This document shows positions 35,996 to 45,327 of a stretch of DNA of 45,532 nucleotides, in pieces; position 1 is the first letter of the stretch; every line of letters starts with the position of its first letter. Source of the DNA: an uncultured Pelagibacteraceae bacterium (GTDB lineage: Bacteria > Pseudomonadota > Alphaproteobacteria > Pelagibacterales > Pelagibacteraceae); the NCBI GenBank assembly GCA_902518595.1, contig CABYGR010000005.1:1-45532 (forward strand). Direction: 5' to 3'. Below the pieces are notes generated by a model. That model had not been told where the DNA came from, did not search any database, and was given only the letters and a program-made list of their open reading frames with translations. Made by a program: the position numbers and the translations under genes.

Positions 35996-36147
35996 TTTTT
36001 TTAATTTAAGATTTGTGTTAAGATTGATAAAATTTTAATCAAAATGAGAACTTTTTCCTCTAAGATTCGGTCATGTTATAGTCTATTTTTGTTCTTCAGC
36101 ACCAACAACATCTGGTAGGTTTTTTTTAAGATATACTAAAGATAGAA

Positions 36148-38628
36148 ATGAATAAAAACAAAATCACAGCTATTCTTGGACCAACTAATACTGGAAAAAC
36201 CCATCTTGCTATAGAGACCATGTTATCTTTTGACAGTGGGATGATCGGTTTTCCACTTAGACTACTAGCAAGAGAAGTATATGACAAAGTAATTAAAGAA
36301 ATCAGAAATGATAAAGTTGCCTTAATAACTGGTGAAGAGAAAATTATTCCTACAAATGCAAAATATTATATTTGTACAGTTGAATCTATGCCAATAGATA
36401 AAAATCTAGATTTCGTTGGAGTTGATGAAATTCAAATGTGTTCTGATCATGAAAGGGGTCATATTTTTACAGATAGATTACTAAACATGAGAGGTAATAA
36501 GCTAACAATGTTAATGGGGTCGATTACAATCAAAAATATTATTTCAAAATTGGATGATGATATTGAATTTATTAATAGAAATAGATTGTCTAAGCTCACT
36601 TATACAGGACATAAAAAAATTTCTAGAATTAATAGAAAGGCAGCAATTATTGCATTTTCTGCTGAGGAGGTTTATGCGATTGCAGAATTACTTAGGAGAC
36701 AAAAAGGAGGTGCAGCTATTGTAATGGGTTCATTAAGTCCTAAAACAAGAAATGCACAAGTTGAATTATATCAATCAGGTGATGTAGATTTTTTAGTTGC
36801 AACTGATGCTATAGGAATGGGAATTAACATGGATTTAGATTATGTGTATTTTTCCAATTTTAAAAAATTTGATGGAAAAAAATTAAGAAAATTAAATCTA
36901 TCAGAGATTGGACAAATAGCAGGGAGAGCAGGTAGATATCTAAATGATGGCAATTTTGGTATCACAGGAGATTGTAAAGAATTAAAAGCTGAAGATGTAG
37001 ATTTATTAGAAAATCATAAATTTGAAGAAATTAGAACTTTATTTTGGAGGAATTCAAACTTAAATTTTAATAATTCATACAGCTTAATTAAATCATTAGA
37101 AGAAAAACCAAATAAAGATTGGTTGAGAAAGATACATGAATGTGAAGACGAAAAAGCTTTAAAATTTTTTTTAAGGGACAAAAATTTGAAAGATATAAAA
37201 TTTAATCCTAATACACTTAAATTATTATGGGAATGTTGTCAGATCCCTAATTTTATAAAAAAAACTTATGGAAACCACATCGAGGTAATTGAAAATGTAT
37301 TTAAGTTCTTAAGTAGTAAAAAAGGTAAGATTTCAGAAGAATATATGAGATTACAGCTTATTAAATTAGATAAATTAGAAGGAAATGTCGATTCTTTATC
37401 AAATAGAATTGCAAATGTGAGAACTTGGTCTTATGTTTCAAATAAAAAAAATTGGATTGAAAATCAAGATTATTGGATAGAGAAAACAAAATTATTAGAA
37501 GATAAACTTTCAGATCGACTTCATGAGGAACTTACAAAAACATTCATTGACAAAAGAGCTAGTGTGCTCGCAAGGGGTTTAAAACAAGATATGAAATTCA
37601 AAACAGAAATTTTTGAAAATAATGATATTAAAATTGATGATCAATTTATTGGCAAAATTAAAGGGTTAAGATTAGAACTTGATCTTAAAAAAGGGTCTTT
37701 AGAAACAGATATTAAATCACTTAAAAAAGCTGCCAGACAAACAATCGGTCCTGAATTAGAAAAAAGAATTCAAAACATAATTGATACTGGTTTGGTAGAA
37801 TTAAGTAATGATTTTAAAATATATTGGAACAAATTTGCAATTGCGAAATTAATGCCTGGTAATGACTATTTAAATCCAAATTTTGAACTAATAGTTGATG
37901 ATATGTTGGAGCAGAATCAAAGAAAAAAATTATATGAGTTTCTTGATAAATTTATAAAAAATAAAGTTAATACGATCTTAGAAAGCTTGATAGATCTTAA
38001 AAATCTTAAAGATAAAAATTCTTCAATTAAAGCTTTAGCGTTTCAACTTTATGAAAATAATGGAGTTTTAAAAAGGGAAAATGTTTCTGAATATTTAAAA
38101 ATCTTAGGTCAAAATGAAAGAAAGATACTTAGGGATTTAGGTGTAAAATTTGGTCGATATCATGTTTTTTTATATAAATTAATTAAACCCGAACCAGTAT
38201 TGTTAAGAACTTTACTTTGGAAGAATTTTCATCAAAAATATTTCAATCTAACACCACCTACTTTTGGATTAAATTTCATAGAAGATAAAGATAATAGAAA
38301 TAAAAATTTTATGTTATTATGTGGATTTGAAAAATTTGATAACTATTTTGTAAGGATTGATATTTTAGAGAGATTATTTAAACAAATAATTAACTCTAAT
38401 TCTGATGAAAACAAAGAAATAAAGTTAGTATCAGAAATGTTAAATTTACTAGGATGTAGTAAGGACAATTTTAAAAAATTAATTCAAAAAATGAATTACA
38501 AAATTTATGAAAAAAAAGAAGATTTATATTTTAGATATATGTCCAAAAAAAATTTTAAAAAAACTGACAAGAAAAAACCTGTTAAAGAAAATCCTTTTAG
38601 AATACTTAAAAATTTAGAACTAAGTTAA
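36148..38628 (+). CDS. SUV3-like (mitochondrial-type) ATP-dependent RNA helicase
   Basis: AILGPTNTGKTHLAIETML, VDEIQMCSDHERG, VATDAIGMGINMDLDYVYF, EIGQIAGRAGRY. Confidence 0.9.
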   Translation: MNKNKITAILGPTNTGKTHLAIETMLSFDSGMIGFPLRLLAREVYDKVIKEIRNDKVALITGEEKIIPTNAKYYICTVESMPIDKNLDFVGVDEIQMCSDHERGHIFTDRLLNMRGNKLTMLMGSITIKNIISKLDDDIEFINRNRLSKLTYTGHKKISRINRKAAIIAFSAEEVYAIAELLRRQKGGAAIVMGSLSPKTRNAQVELYQSGDVDFLVATDAIGMGINMDLDYVYFSNFKKFDGKKLRKLNLSEIGQIAGRAGRYLNDGNFGITGDCKELKAEDVDLLENHKFEEIRTLFWRNSNLNFNNSYSLIKSLEEKPNKDWLRKIHECEDEKALKFFLRDKNLKDIKFNPNTLKLLWECCQIPNFIKKTYGNHIEVIENVFKFLSSKKGKISEEYMRLQLIKLDKLEGNVDSLSNRIANVRTWSYVSNKKNWIENQDYWIEKTKLLEDKLSDRLHEELTKTFIDKRASVLARGLKQDMKFKTEIFENNDIKIDDQFIGKIKGLRLELDLKKGSLETDIKSLKKAARQTIGPELEKRIQNIIDTGLVELSNDFKIYWNKFAIAKLMPGNDYLNPNFELIVDDMLEQNQRKKLYEFLDKFIKNKVNTILESLIDLKNLKDKNSSIKALAFQLYENNGVLKRENVSEYLKILGQNERKILRDLGVKFGRYHVFLYKLIKPEPVLLRTLLWKNFHQKYFNLTPPTFGLNFIEDKDNRNKNFMLLCGFEKFDNYFVRIDILERLFKQIINSNSDENKEIKLVSEMLNLLGCSKDNFKKLIQKMNYKIYEKKEDLYFRYMSKKNFKKTDKKKPVKENPFRILKNLELS

Positions 38629-38632
38629 TTTT

Positions 38633-39052
38633 ATGTTTACTTCTAAAAAAAAAATAATAAAAAAAGAAAAATCTTACTTACTCAATATTGCTGCATTATT
38701 GATCCATATGGCAAAAATTGATGAAAATTTTACTAATATAGAGGAAAAAATTATAGAGAAATATTTATTAGAATTAGGGGCTAATGAGCAAGATTTATCA
38801 TCTTTAATAGAAGACTCAAAAAAAATTGAGAAAGAATCTAATCAAATATTAGATTTTACAAGGGAAATAAAAAAAATGAATGAAACTGAAAAAATTAACA
38901 TTATAGAAACACTCTGGAGAATTATTTTCTCAAATAAAGATGAGGATATGTATGAGTCTAATTTGATGAGAAGGCTGGGTGGTTTACTTTATATTGATAG
39001 CAAAACCATGGGAGACATTAAGGAAAAAATTAAAAAGGAATTTTTAAAATGA
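38633..39052 (+). CDS. TerB-like protein
   Basis: [34 protein letters not shown] ... [32 protein letters not shown], TerB-family pattern. Confidence 0.75.
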   Translation: MFTSKKKIIKKEKSYLLNIAALLIHMAKIDENFTNIEEKIIEKYLLELGANEQDLSSLIEDSKKIEKESNQILDFTREIKKMNETEKINIIETLWRIIFSNKDEDMYESNLMRRLGGLLYIDSKTMGDIKEKIKKEFLK

Positions 39053-39375
39053 CCTACATTGTTAATGACAAATGTATTAAATGTAAATTAATGGATTGTG
39101 TAGAAGTGTGTCCTGTTGATTGTTTCTATGAAGGGAAAAATATGCTTGTAATTAAACCGGATGAGTGTATAGATTGTGGCGTTTGTGAACCTGAGTGTCC
39201 TATTGATGCAATTAAGGCAGATACAGAGCCAGGTGGCGAAAAATGGTTAGAAATCAATAAACAATACTCAGAGATCTGGCCTAATATTACTAAAAAAAAA
39301 GATCCACCTACGGATCATGAAAAATATAAAAATGAGCAAAATAAATTTGAAAAATATTTTAAAGAAAACCTTTAG
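39049..39375 (+). CDS. fdxA: 7Fe ferredoxin FdxA
   Basis: [47 protein letters not shown]. Confidence 0.95.
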   Translation: MTYIVNDKCIKCKLMDCVEVCPVDCFYEGKNMLVIKPDECIDCGVCEPECPIDAIKADTEPGGEKWLEINKQYSEIWPNITKKKDPPTDHEKYKNEQNKFEKYFKENL

Positions 39376-40201
39376 TAATAAAACTAAAAAAAAAGTAAAA
39401 AAAGTTAAGAAAGTAAAAAAAACTAAATTAAAAAAAGTAAAAAAAATTATAAAATCAAAATTATTAAATACTAAAAAAACAAAATTAAAAAAATCAATAA
39501 AGAAAAAAGAAGGAGCAACAGAAGTAAAAACTGACAATTTAAGAATTCCAAAAAGTAATGAGTTAAAACCAGAGATCAAAAAAGTAAAAAAACAAGAAAC
39601 TGAAAAAAGAGAATATAAAGTTAAAGACCATATTGTTTATCCAAAGCATGGCGTAGGTCAAATCACTGAGTTTAAGAAAATTAATATTGGTGGAATTGAT
39701 GTAGAAACTTATATAATTAAATTTGAAAAAGATAAAGCTAACGGTATGGTACCTGTAAATAAACAGTCTCATTTACGTCCTTTAGCAACTATTAATCAAG
39801 TCAATAAATGTATTTCCATATTAAAGAGTAAACCAAAAATCAAAAGATCAATGTGGAGTAGAAGAGCGCAAGAATATGAAGCAAAAATATCCTCAGGTAA
39901 AATATATGAGTTGGCTGAAGTTGTAAGAGATTTAAATAAGGGAGACGATTTAATGGTAGATCAATCATATAGTGAAAGACAACTTTTTGAAAAAGCATAT
40001 GATCGTATTCTTTGTGAATTTGAGATTGTTTTAGACTCTTCAAAAGAGGATACTCAGAGAAAATTAGACAAAGCTCTTAAAAGAAATTTAGCTAATCCAG
40101 AGGCTCAACCCTCTACAATAAAGACAAAAACTTCTACAGCTGAACTTCCTACTGAGGAACCAATTACAGATGTAGATGATGCAGATCCTATAGACGAATA
40201 A
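39317..40201 (+). CDS. carD: CarD/CdnL-family transcription factor with Lys-rich N-terminal extension; start could be 39332
   Basis: CarD domain [48 protein letters not shown]; preceded by [41 protein letters not shown]; 5' end overlaps fdxA. Confidence 0.88.
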   Translation: MKNIKMSKINLKNILKKTFSNKTKKKVKKVKKVKKTKLKKVKKIIKSKLLNTKKTKLKKSIKKKEGATEVKTDNLRIPKSNELKPEIKKVKKQETEKREYKVKDHIVYPKHGVGQITEFKKINIGGIDVETYIIKFEKDKANGMVPVNKQSHLRPLATINQVNKCISILKSKPKIKRSMWSRRAQEYEAKISSGKIYELAEVVRDLNKGDDLMVDQSYSERQLFEKAYDRILCEFEIVLDSSKEDTQRKLDKALKRNLANPEAQPSTIKTKTSTAELPTEEPITDVDDADPIDE

Positions 40202-40206
40202 AAAAA

Positions 40207-40244
40207 AACGCCTCTCACACAAAAAGTTATGAGAAGCGTTTTTT
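40207..40244. terminator. Bidirectional Rho-independent terminator between carD and the small basic peptide gene
   Basis: AACGC-c-TCTCA ... TGAGA-a-GCGTT with T-run on the + strand and A-run before it (T-run on the - strand). Confidence 0.85.
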
Positions 40245-40263
40245 ATAAAAGAATACTAAGTTA

Positions 40264-40347
40264 CTATCTTCTTCTTCTTCTTTTTTTAGCTTTTTTCTTA
40301 GCTTTCTTCTTAGTTTTCTTTGCAGCTTTTTTTCTTCTTTTAGCCAT
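40264..40347 (-). CDS. Small hyperbasic protein, 27 aa (MAKRRKKAAKKTKKKAKKKAKKRRRRR)
   Basis: Read codon by codon on the minus strand, TAG stop at 40264-40266; SD AGGGAG 6 nt before ATG; terminator directly downstream. Not in the ORF track because of length. Confidence 0.75.
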   Translation of the reverse strand: MAKRRKKAAKKTKKKAKKKAKKRRRRR

Positions 40348-40368
40348 CTTTAGCTCCCTTTTTAGTTA

Positions 40369-40389
40369 AACGAATCAAATTGATTCGTT
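40369..40389. promoter_or_regulatory. 21-bp palindrome AACGAATCAA-A-TTGATTCGTT, candidate operator or 5'UTR hairpin
   Basis: Perfect 10-bp arms, 1-nt centre, about 22 bp upstream of the small basic peptide ATG. Confidence 0.55.
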
Positions 40390-40529
40390 ATTAACTTATT
40401 TTTATTTTTTTATATAACTTATGTCAATTCTTTAATTAAAGTTAAAATTTTAAAAATATTATTTTAAAAAAAATTTTTTATAATTTTAATGTGCAAAAAA
40501 GTTAATGTTTATGCGTATAATAAACTAAT

Positions 40530-42269
40530 TTAATAAAGTTTTTCTAAATCTTCTTTATATTTTTCTAAAATTTTTTTTCTTTTTAGTTTTAAAGTTGGTG
40601 TTAACATTCCATTTTCAATAGTAAATTCTTCTTTAATTAACTTAAACTTTTTAACTTTTTCTACTGAAGATAAACTTTTATTTAAATTTTCAATGTAAAC
40701 TTGAATTTCTTTTTCATTTTCATCTATTTTACTTATTACTAGAGCTACTAAATATGTTTTTTTATCCCCATAAACAAAACTTTGTTCAATTTTATCATTC
40801 AAACATAATAAATTTTCAATTTTAGATGGTGAAATATTATCACCACCAAGATTTACTATTATTTCTTTTTTTCTATCAGTTATTTTTAAATTACCTTCTT
40901 TGGTAATTTTACCTATATCCCCAGTGTGTAACCAACCATTTTTAATAACTTCATTAGTTTCTTTTTTCATATTCCAGTAACCTAGCATTACATTTTCCCC
41001 TCTAACCAAGATCTCTCCATCTTCAGCAATTTTAATCTCATTTGTTTTGAAAGGAGGACCTACAGTCTCAATTTTTACTTTTCCTGGAATATTGCAGCTT
41101 ACTACTGGAGAGGTTTCAGTTAACCCATATCCTTGTAGGGTTGGTAAACCTATAGAGTTCAAAAATTCACCAATTTTTTTATCTAAAGCCCCGCCACCAG
41201 AAACAAAAGCTTTTAACTTACCACCAAACTGTTTCTTTATTTTTTTTCTTACTAATAATTCACACAAAAAATTAATAATTTTTTCTTTAAAATTTAGTTT
41301 TTCTTTATTCAAAGTTTTTGTTCCCAATAAAATAGTGCTTTCTATCATTTTTTTTTTAAACCCTTTTTGTTTTGAAAAATTAAAGAAAATTTTACTATAT
41401 AAATTTTGATAAAATCTTGGTACCGCAGTCATGATAGTAGGTTTTGCAACAGACATATTAGTCAGTAGTTTTTCTAAACTCTCAGCATAAAAAACTTTTG
41501 CACCAAGTAGAATTTGAACATATTGGACAGTGTGTTCATATGAATGAGATAATGGAAGCCAAGTTAAAAAAACTGGTTGATCTTTTTTAACTAATGATTC
41601 TAAAATTTCTTGTGCCCCTTCACAATTTGATAAAATTCCACCATGACTAAGCATCACTCCTTTGGGATTTCCTGTAGTTCCCGATGTATAAATTATGCAA
41701 GCCAAATCGGTTCTTCTTAAATTTTTATTATAGTGATCTTTATCGTTAGCAGGCTTTTTAAGATCTTTAATAGCTTTAAAAAAAATATTTTCAAAAAATT
41801 CTATTTTATTATCAAATTCATCTATTGAAATAACTATAGTGTTTTCTTTAATATAATTTTTGATCTTTTTAAATTGTTCATTACTTGAAACAACGCATAC
41901 TTTTGGTTCACAATCATTAATTATATATTTATAGTCATTCTCTGAATAAGTTGTAAAAAGCGGCACCGTTACTCCACCTGCATTCATTATGGCTATGTCA
42001 GAAATTAACCATTCAGGTCGGTTCTCTGATAATAAAATACATCTGTCACCTTTAGAAATAATTTGTTTTAAATAATTTGATAAAACTTTTATTTTAGTAT
42101 TTATATTTCCCCACGAGTAAGTATATGGTCCAGATAATGTATTTGGAAAATTCTTATTTTTAAGTGATATTAAAAAAAGCTCCTTACTTTTTTCAAAATC
42201 ATTTAAAGTTTTTGTCTCAAATTTTTTAAAAAAAAGCTCTACTAAACTGTTTATATGTTTTAATTCCAT
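40530..42269 (-). CDS. AMP-dependent synthetase / long-chain acyl-CoA ligase
   Basis: CIIYTSGTTGNPKGVMLSHGG, TLQGYGLTETSPVVS, GWLHTGDIGKITKEGNLKITDRKKEIIVNLGG. Confidence 0.93.
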   Translation of the reverse strand: MELKHINSLVELFFKKFETKTLNDFEKSKELFLISLKNKNFPNTLSGPYTYSWGNINTKIKVLSNYLKQIISKGDRCILLSENRPEWLISDIAIMNAGGVTVPLFTTYSENDYKYIINDCEPKVCVVSSNEQFKKIKNYIKENTIVISIDEFDNKIEFFENIFFKAIKDLKKPANDKDHYNKNLRRTDLACIIYTSGTTGNPKGVMLSHGGILSNCEGAQEILESLVKKDQPVFLTWLPLSHSYEHTVQYVQILLGAKVFYAESLEKLLTNMSVAKPTIMTAVPRFYQNLYSKIFFNFSKQKGFKKKMIESTILLGTKTLNKEKLNFKEKIINFLCELLVRKKIKKQFGGKLKAFVSGGGALDKKIGEFLNSIGLPTLQGYGLTETSPVVSCNIPGKVKIETVGPPFKTNEIKIAEDGEILVRGENVMLGYWNMKKETNEVIKNGWLHTGDIGKITKEGNLKITDRKKEIIVNLGGDNISPSKIENLLCLNDKIEQSFVYGDKKTYLVALVISKIDENEKEIQVYIENLNKSLSSVEKVKKFKLIKEEFTIENGMLTPTLKLKRKKILEKYKEDLEKLY

Positions 42270-42273
42270 AATT

Positions 42274-42358
42274 TGGTGGGCGAAGAGAGAATCGAACTCT
42301 CACTTCTTGCGAAACACGATTTTGAGTCGTGCGCGTCTACCAGTTCCGCCATTCGCCC
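42274..42358 (-). tRNA. tRNA-Leu(CAA)
   Basis: Reverse complement gggcgaatggcggaactggtagacgcgcacgactcaaaatcgtg...gagttcgattctctcttcgcccacca; anticodon loop CTCAAAA, long variable arm, encoded CCA. Confidence 0.95.
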
Positions 42359-42417
42359 TCAATTGTTAAATTATTTATTAAATAGTATAAGAACTAAAAT
42401 TATATTAAAACCAAAAA

Positions 42418-43008
42418 ATGTTTAATACTCTTTACAAAAAATGTTTAAATTTAGCAGGTCATAAAAGTTCCAAATATTACTTGGCAGTTGTTTCATTTAT
42501 AGAAAGTTCGTTTTTTCCTATTCCACCAGATGTAATGATAATACCCATGGTTATTTCAAAAAAAGATGATTTCTTTAAAATTTTTCTTATTACGACAATA
42601 TCCTCTGTTTTAGGTGGTATATTGGGATATTTTATTGGAGCTTTCTTTTTTGACATAGGTATGCAAGTTATGACTTTTTATGGTTACGAGGAAAAACTCA
42701 TTAGCATAAAAAATAATTTAATCAGTAGTGAAAGTTTTTATGCTTGGATTAGTATACTCTTTTTAGCTGGTTTTACTCCATTACCTTATAAAGTTTTTAC
42801 TATTGCTAGTGGGTTAATTGGATTTAACATTCTAATTTTTATTCTAATAAGTTTAATATCTAGAGGATTTCGTTTTTTTATCGTTGCTTATTTATCTTAT
42901 AAATTTGGAGATCTATTTTCTCATTTTATGAAAAAAAATGGATCTAAATGGTTTACAGTTGTTGGAATATTAATCATTATAGTTGGGATAATAATTTATT
43001 TAATCTAA
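42418..43008 (+). CDS. DedA/SNARE-associated (VTT domain) membrane protein
   Basis: ESSFFPIPPDVMIIPMVIS; GGILGYFIGAFFFDIG; AGFTPLPYKVFTIASGLIGF; multi-TM. Confidence 0.88.
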   Translation: MFNTLYKKCLNLAGHKSSKYYLAVVSFIESSFFPIPPDVMIIPMVISKKDDFFKIFLITTISSVLGGILGYFIGAFFFDIGMQVMTFYGYEEKLISIKNNLISSESFYAWISILFLAGFTPLPYKVFTIASGLIGFNILIFILISLISRGFRFFIVAYLSYKFGDLFSHFMKKNGSKWFTVVGILIIIVGIIIYLI

Positions 43009-43015
43009 AAATTTT

Positions 43016-43501
43016 ATGTTTAATTTAAAAATTGAGTTTTATTTAAAATTAATTTTTACAATTAGTTTAATTTCAATAATTTCAGCATACTTCATAGAAT
43101 ATTTTATTGGGCATCAGCCTTGTAATTTGTGTCTAATACAAAGGATTCCCTACGGACTAAGTTTAATTTTAATAAGTTTAAATTATTTCTTCAAAAAGAA
43201 TGAAATATTTATAATTTTATTATTGATAATGATATTTACTTTCTCCTTAATAATTTCTCTTTATCACTTTGGTATTGAACAAGGTTTTTTTGAGGAGTCT
43301 GCAGTTTGTGGACTTAAAAATTCAGCAGAGATTATTTCTAAAGATGAATTATTGAAGCAATTGCAACAAAAAACTATTAGTTGCAAAGATGTGACATTTA
43401 GAATTTTTGGATTGTCTCTAACAAGTATTAATATATTTATAAGTTTTTTATTAACAATATTGCTAATGAAAATATTTGTTTCCTATGAAAAAAACAAGTA
43501 A
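43016..43501 (+). CDS. DsbB-family disulfide bond formation protein
   Basis: IGHQPCNLCLIQRIPYG (CxxC) and second Cys pair VCGLKN...ISCKDVTFRIFGLSLTSIN; four TM segments. Confidence 0.88.
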   Translation: MFNLKIEFYLKLIFTISLISIISAYFIEYFIGHQPCNLCLIQRIPYGLSLILISLNYFFKKNEIFIILLLIMIFTFSLIISLYHFGIEQGFFEESAVCGLKNSAEIISKDELLKQLQQKTISCKDVTFRIFGLSLTSINIFISFLLTILLMKIFVSYEKNK

Positions 43502-44015
43502 CAAAGTTGAAGAATTTATAAGAGTTGATCATGCTGGTGAACGTGGTGCGGTAAAAATTTATGAAGGTCAATTATTAGCTCTAAATACCCTTGTAAAAAA
43601 TGATGATCTAAAAAAAACAATTGAAGAAATGAAAGTTCATGAAACTGAACATTGTCAATTTTTTGAAAGTGAAATTAAAAAGAGAAATATCAAACCAACA
43701 AAATTTTTACCTTTATGGGATTTATTGGGAGTTGGACTAGGTTTTAGTTCAACACTTCTTGGAAAAAAAGCAGCAATGTTATGTACGGCTTCAGTCGAAG
43801 AAGTAATTGATAAGCATTATTTGAGCCAAATTAATCAATTAGGTTCTGAAGAAAAAGAATTAAAAAAAAAGATTACTAAATTCAGAGATGATGAATTACA
43901 TCACAAAGATATTGCCTATGAAGAAGGAGCAACAAAAAAAGGATTTTATTCAATTATGGATAAAATTATTAAAACTGGCTCAAAATTAGCAATTAGTATA
44001 TCTGAAAAAGTTTAA
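43485..44015 (+). CDS. coq7: Demethoxyubiquinone hydroxylase (Coq7)
   Basis: EEFIRVDHAGERGAVKIYEGQL; HETEHCQFFE; ASVEEVIDKHYLSQI; FRDDELHHKDIAYEEGA. MKKTSNK (43485) favoured over the tracked start at 43476. Confidence 0.93.
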   Translation: MKKTSNKVEEFIRVDHAGERGAVKIYEGQLLALNTLVKNDDLKKTIEEMKVHETEHCQFFESEIKKRNIKPTKFLPLWDLLGVGLGFSSTLLGKKAAMLCTASVEEVIDKHYLSQINQLGSEEKELKKKITKFRDDELHHKDIAYEEGATKKGFYSIMDKIIKTGSKLAISISEKV

Positions 44016-44018
44016 ACT

Positions 44019-44588
44019 CTAAGCTTCTAACTCTACATCCCAATATAGGTAATCCATCCAGCTTTTATGTAGATAATTTGGTGGAAAATTTTTACCATTA
44101 CGATGAAGATCTTCCGTAGATGGTTGATAAGGATATTGAAAAAGTTTCATTCCTGAAGATTTTAGTAATTTGCCTCCCTTTTTTACATTACAAGCAGAAC
44201 AAGCAGTTACAACATTGTCCCAGTGAGTTTCTCCTCCCTTTGATCTTGGTAGCAAATGATCAAAAGTTAACTCCTCTTCACTTCCACAATATTGGCAAGA
44301 AAATTTATCTCTAAGAAATACATTAAATCTAGTAAAACTAGGTTTAGATTGTGGAACTATATAATCTTTTAAAGCTATAACACTTGGCAATTGCATGTTG
44401 AAAGATGGGCTTCTAACTATTCTATCATAATTACTTACAATTATAACTCTATCAAGAAATACTGATTTAACTGTATCTTGCCAGGACCATAAGGATAAAG
44501 GATAGTAGCTTAGAGGCCTATAATCGGCATTCAAAACTAAAGCTGGACATTTTTCTAACGAAACTTCTTGTTCAAGAAAATTATTCAT
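44019..44588 (-). CDS. HNH endonuclease domain protein
   Basis: CQYCGSEEELTFDHLLPRSKGGETHWDNVVTACSACNVKKGGK. Confidence 0.9.
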   Translation of the reverse strand: MNNFLEQEVSLEKCPALVLNADYRPLSYYPLSLWSWQDTVKSVFLDRVIIVSNYDRIVRSPSFNMQLPSVIALKDYIVPQSKPSFTRFNVFLRDKFSCQYCGSEEELTFDHLLPRSKGGETHWDNVVTACSACNVKKGGKLLKSSGMKLFQYPYQPSTEDLHRNGKNFPPNYLHKSWMDYLYWDVELEA

Positions 44589-44635
44589 AGATAAACTTTA
44601 GCTTAAATAAAAAAAATTTTCAATATTAGCAATGA

Positions 44636-45286
44636 TTAAATTTTTTTTAAAATATAATTTAATGCTATGCTTGAGGCCTCAATAGGAATATTATGTCCAG
44701 AATTTTTAATTAAATGTGTTTCTATATTCACATTATTTCTTATAAAAAAGTCTTTTGCTTCTAGCAAATGAGTTGAAGGGACAATAGTATCAAGTTCTCC
44801 ATGAATTAATAATATATTTGATGAATTTTTTGTTCTACTTTTTAAATTTTCTTTATTAATTATTTTTCCAGAAAAACCTACTATACAATTGTAAGATTCG
44901 TTAGAAGTCAAACCAAGATTGATAGACATCATGCAGCCCTGACTGAATCCTAACAAGCATATCTTATCATTTTTAAGTTTATATTCTTTTTTAATTTCAT
45001 CTAAAAATTGATTCATTTTTTTTTCTGCTTTTAATGATTGATCTAATATATATTGAGGATCATCTTGGGTTAAATCAAACCATTGATATCCAGAAGGATT
45101 AATTGAACATGGCTCATGTCCATTTGGACAAATAAAAATAGTATTTGGTAAAAATCTTTTCCAATTTAATGATAACATACTTATATCTTTTCCATCACCT
45201 CCATACCCATGAAGTAAAATAATAGCATTATGAATATCTTGTCTTTTTTCAGGTTTAATAAAAGTAGCGTCGAGACAAAATTTCAT
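44636..45286 (-). CDS. Phospholipase/carboxylesterase-family alpha/beta hydrolase
   Basis: NAIILLHGYGGDGKD; LLGFSQGCMMSINLGL; LLIHGELDTIVP; SGHNIP. Confidence 0.88.
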   Translation of the reverse strand: MKFCLDATFIKPEKRQDIHNAIILLHGYGGDGKDISMLSLNWKRFLPNTIFICPNGHEPCSINPSGYQWFDLTQDDPQYILDQSLKAEKKMNQFLDEIKKEYKLKNDKICLLGFSQGCMMSINLGLTSNESYNCIVGFSGKIINKENLKSRTKNSSNILLIHGELDTIVPSTHLLEAKDFFIRNNVNIETHLIKNSGHNIPIEASSIALNYILKKI

Positions 45287-45327
45287 AGTAAAATTATTTC
45301 TTTTATATTTTTAAATTTTTTAATAAA

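Noticed and set aside
39268-39772. Phe-rich minus-strand ORFs (103 aa, 69 aa)
   Set aside because: Antisense shadows of the Lys-rich CarD coding region; low-complexity FF/FL composition.
40430-40500. A/T inverted repeats (aaaattttaaaaatattattttaaaaaaaatttttt)
   Set aside because: Low-complexity A/T tract without GC-containing stem; not a convincing terminator or operator.
41047-41409. 120-aa plus-strand ORF
   Set aside because: Antisense to the acyl-CoA ligase, including its conserved motifs.
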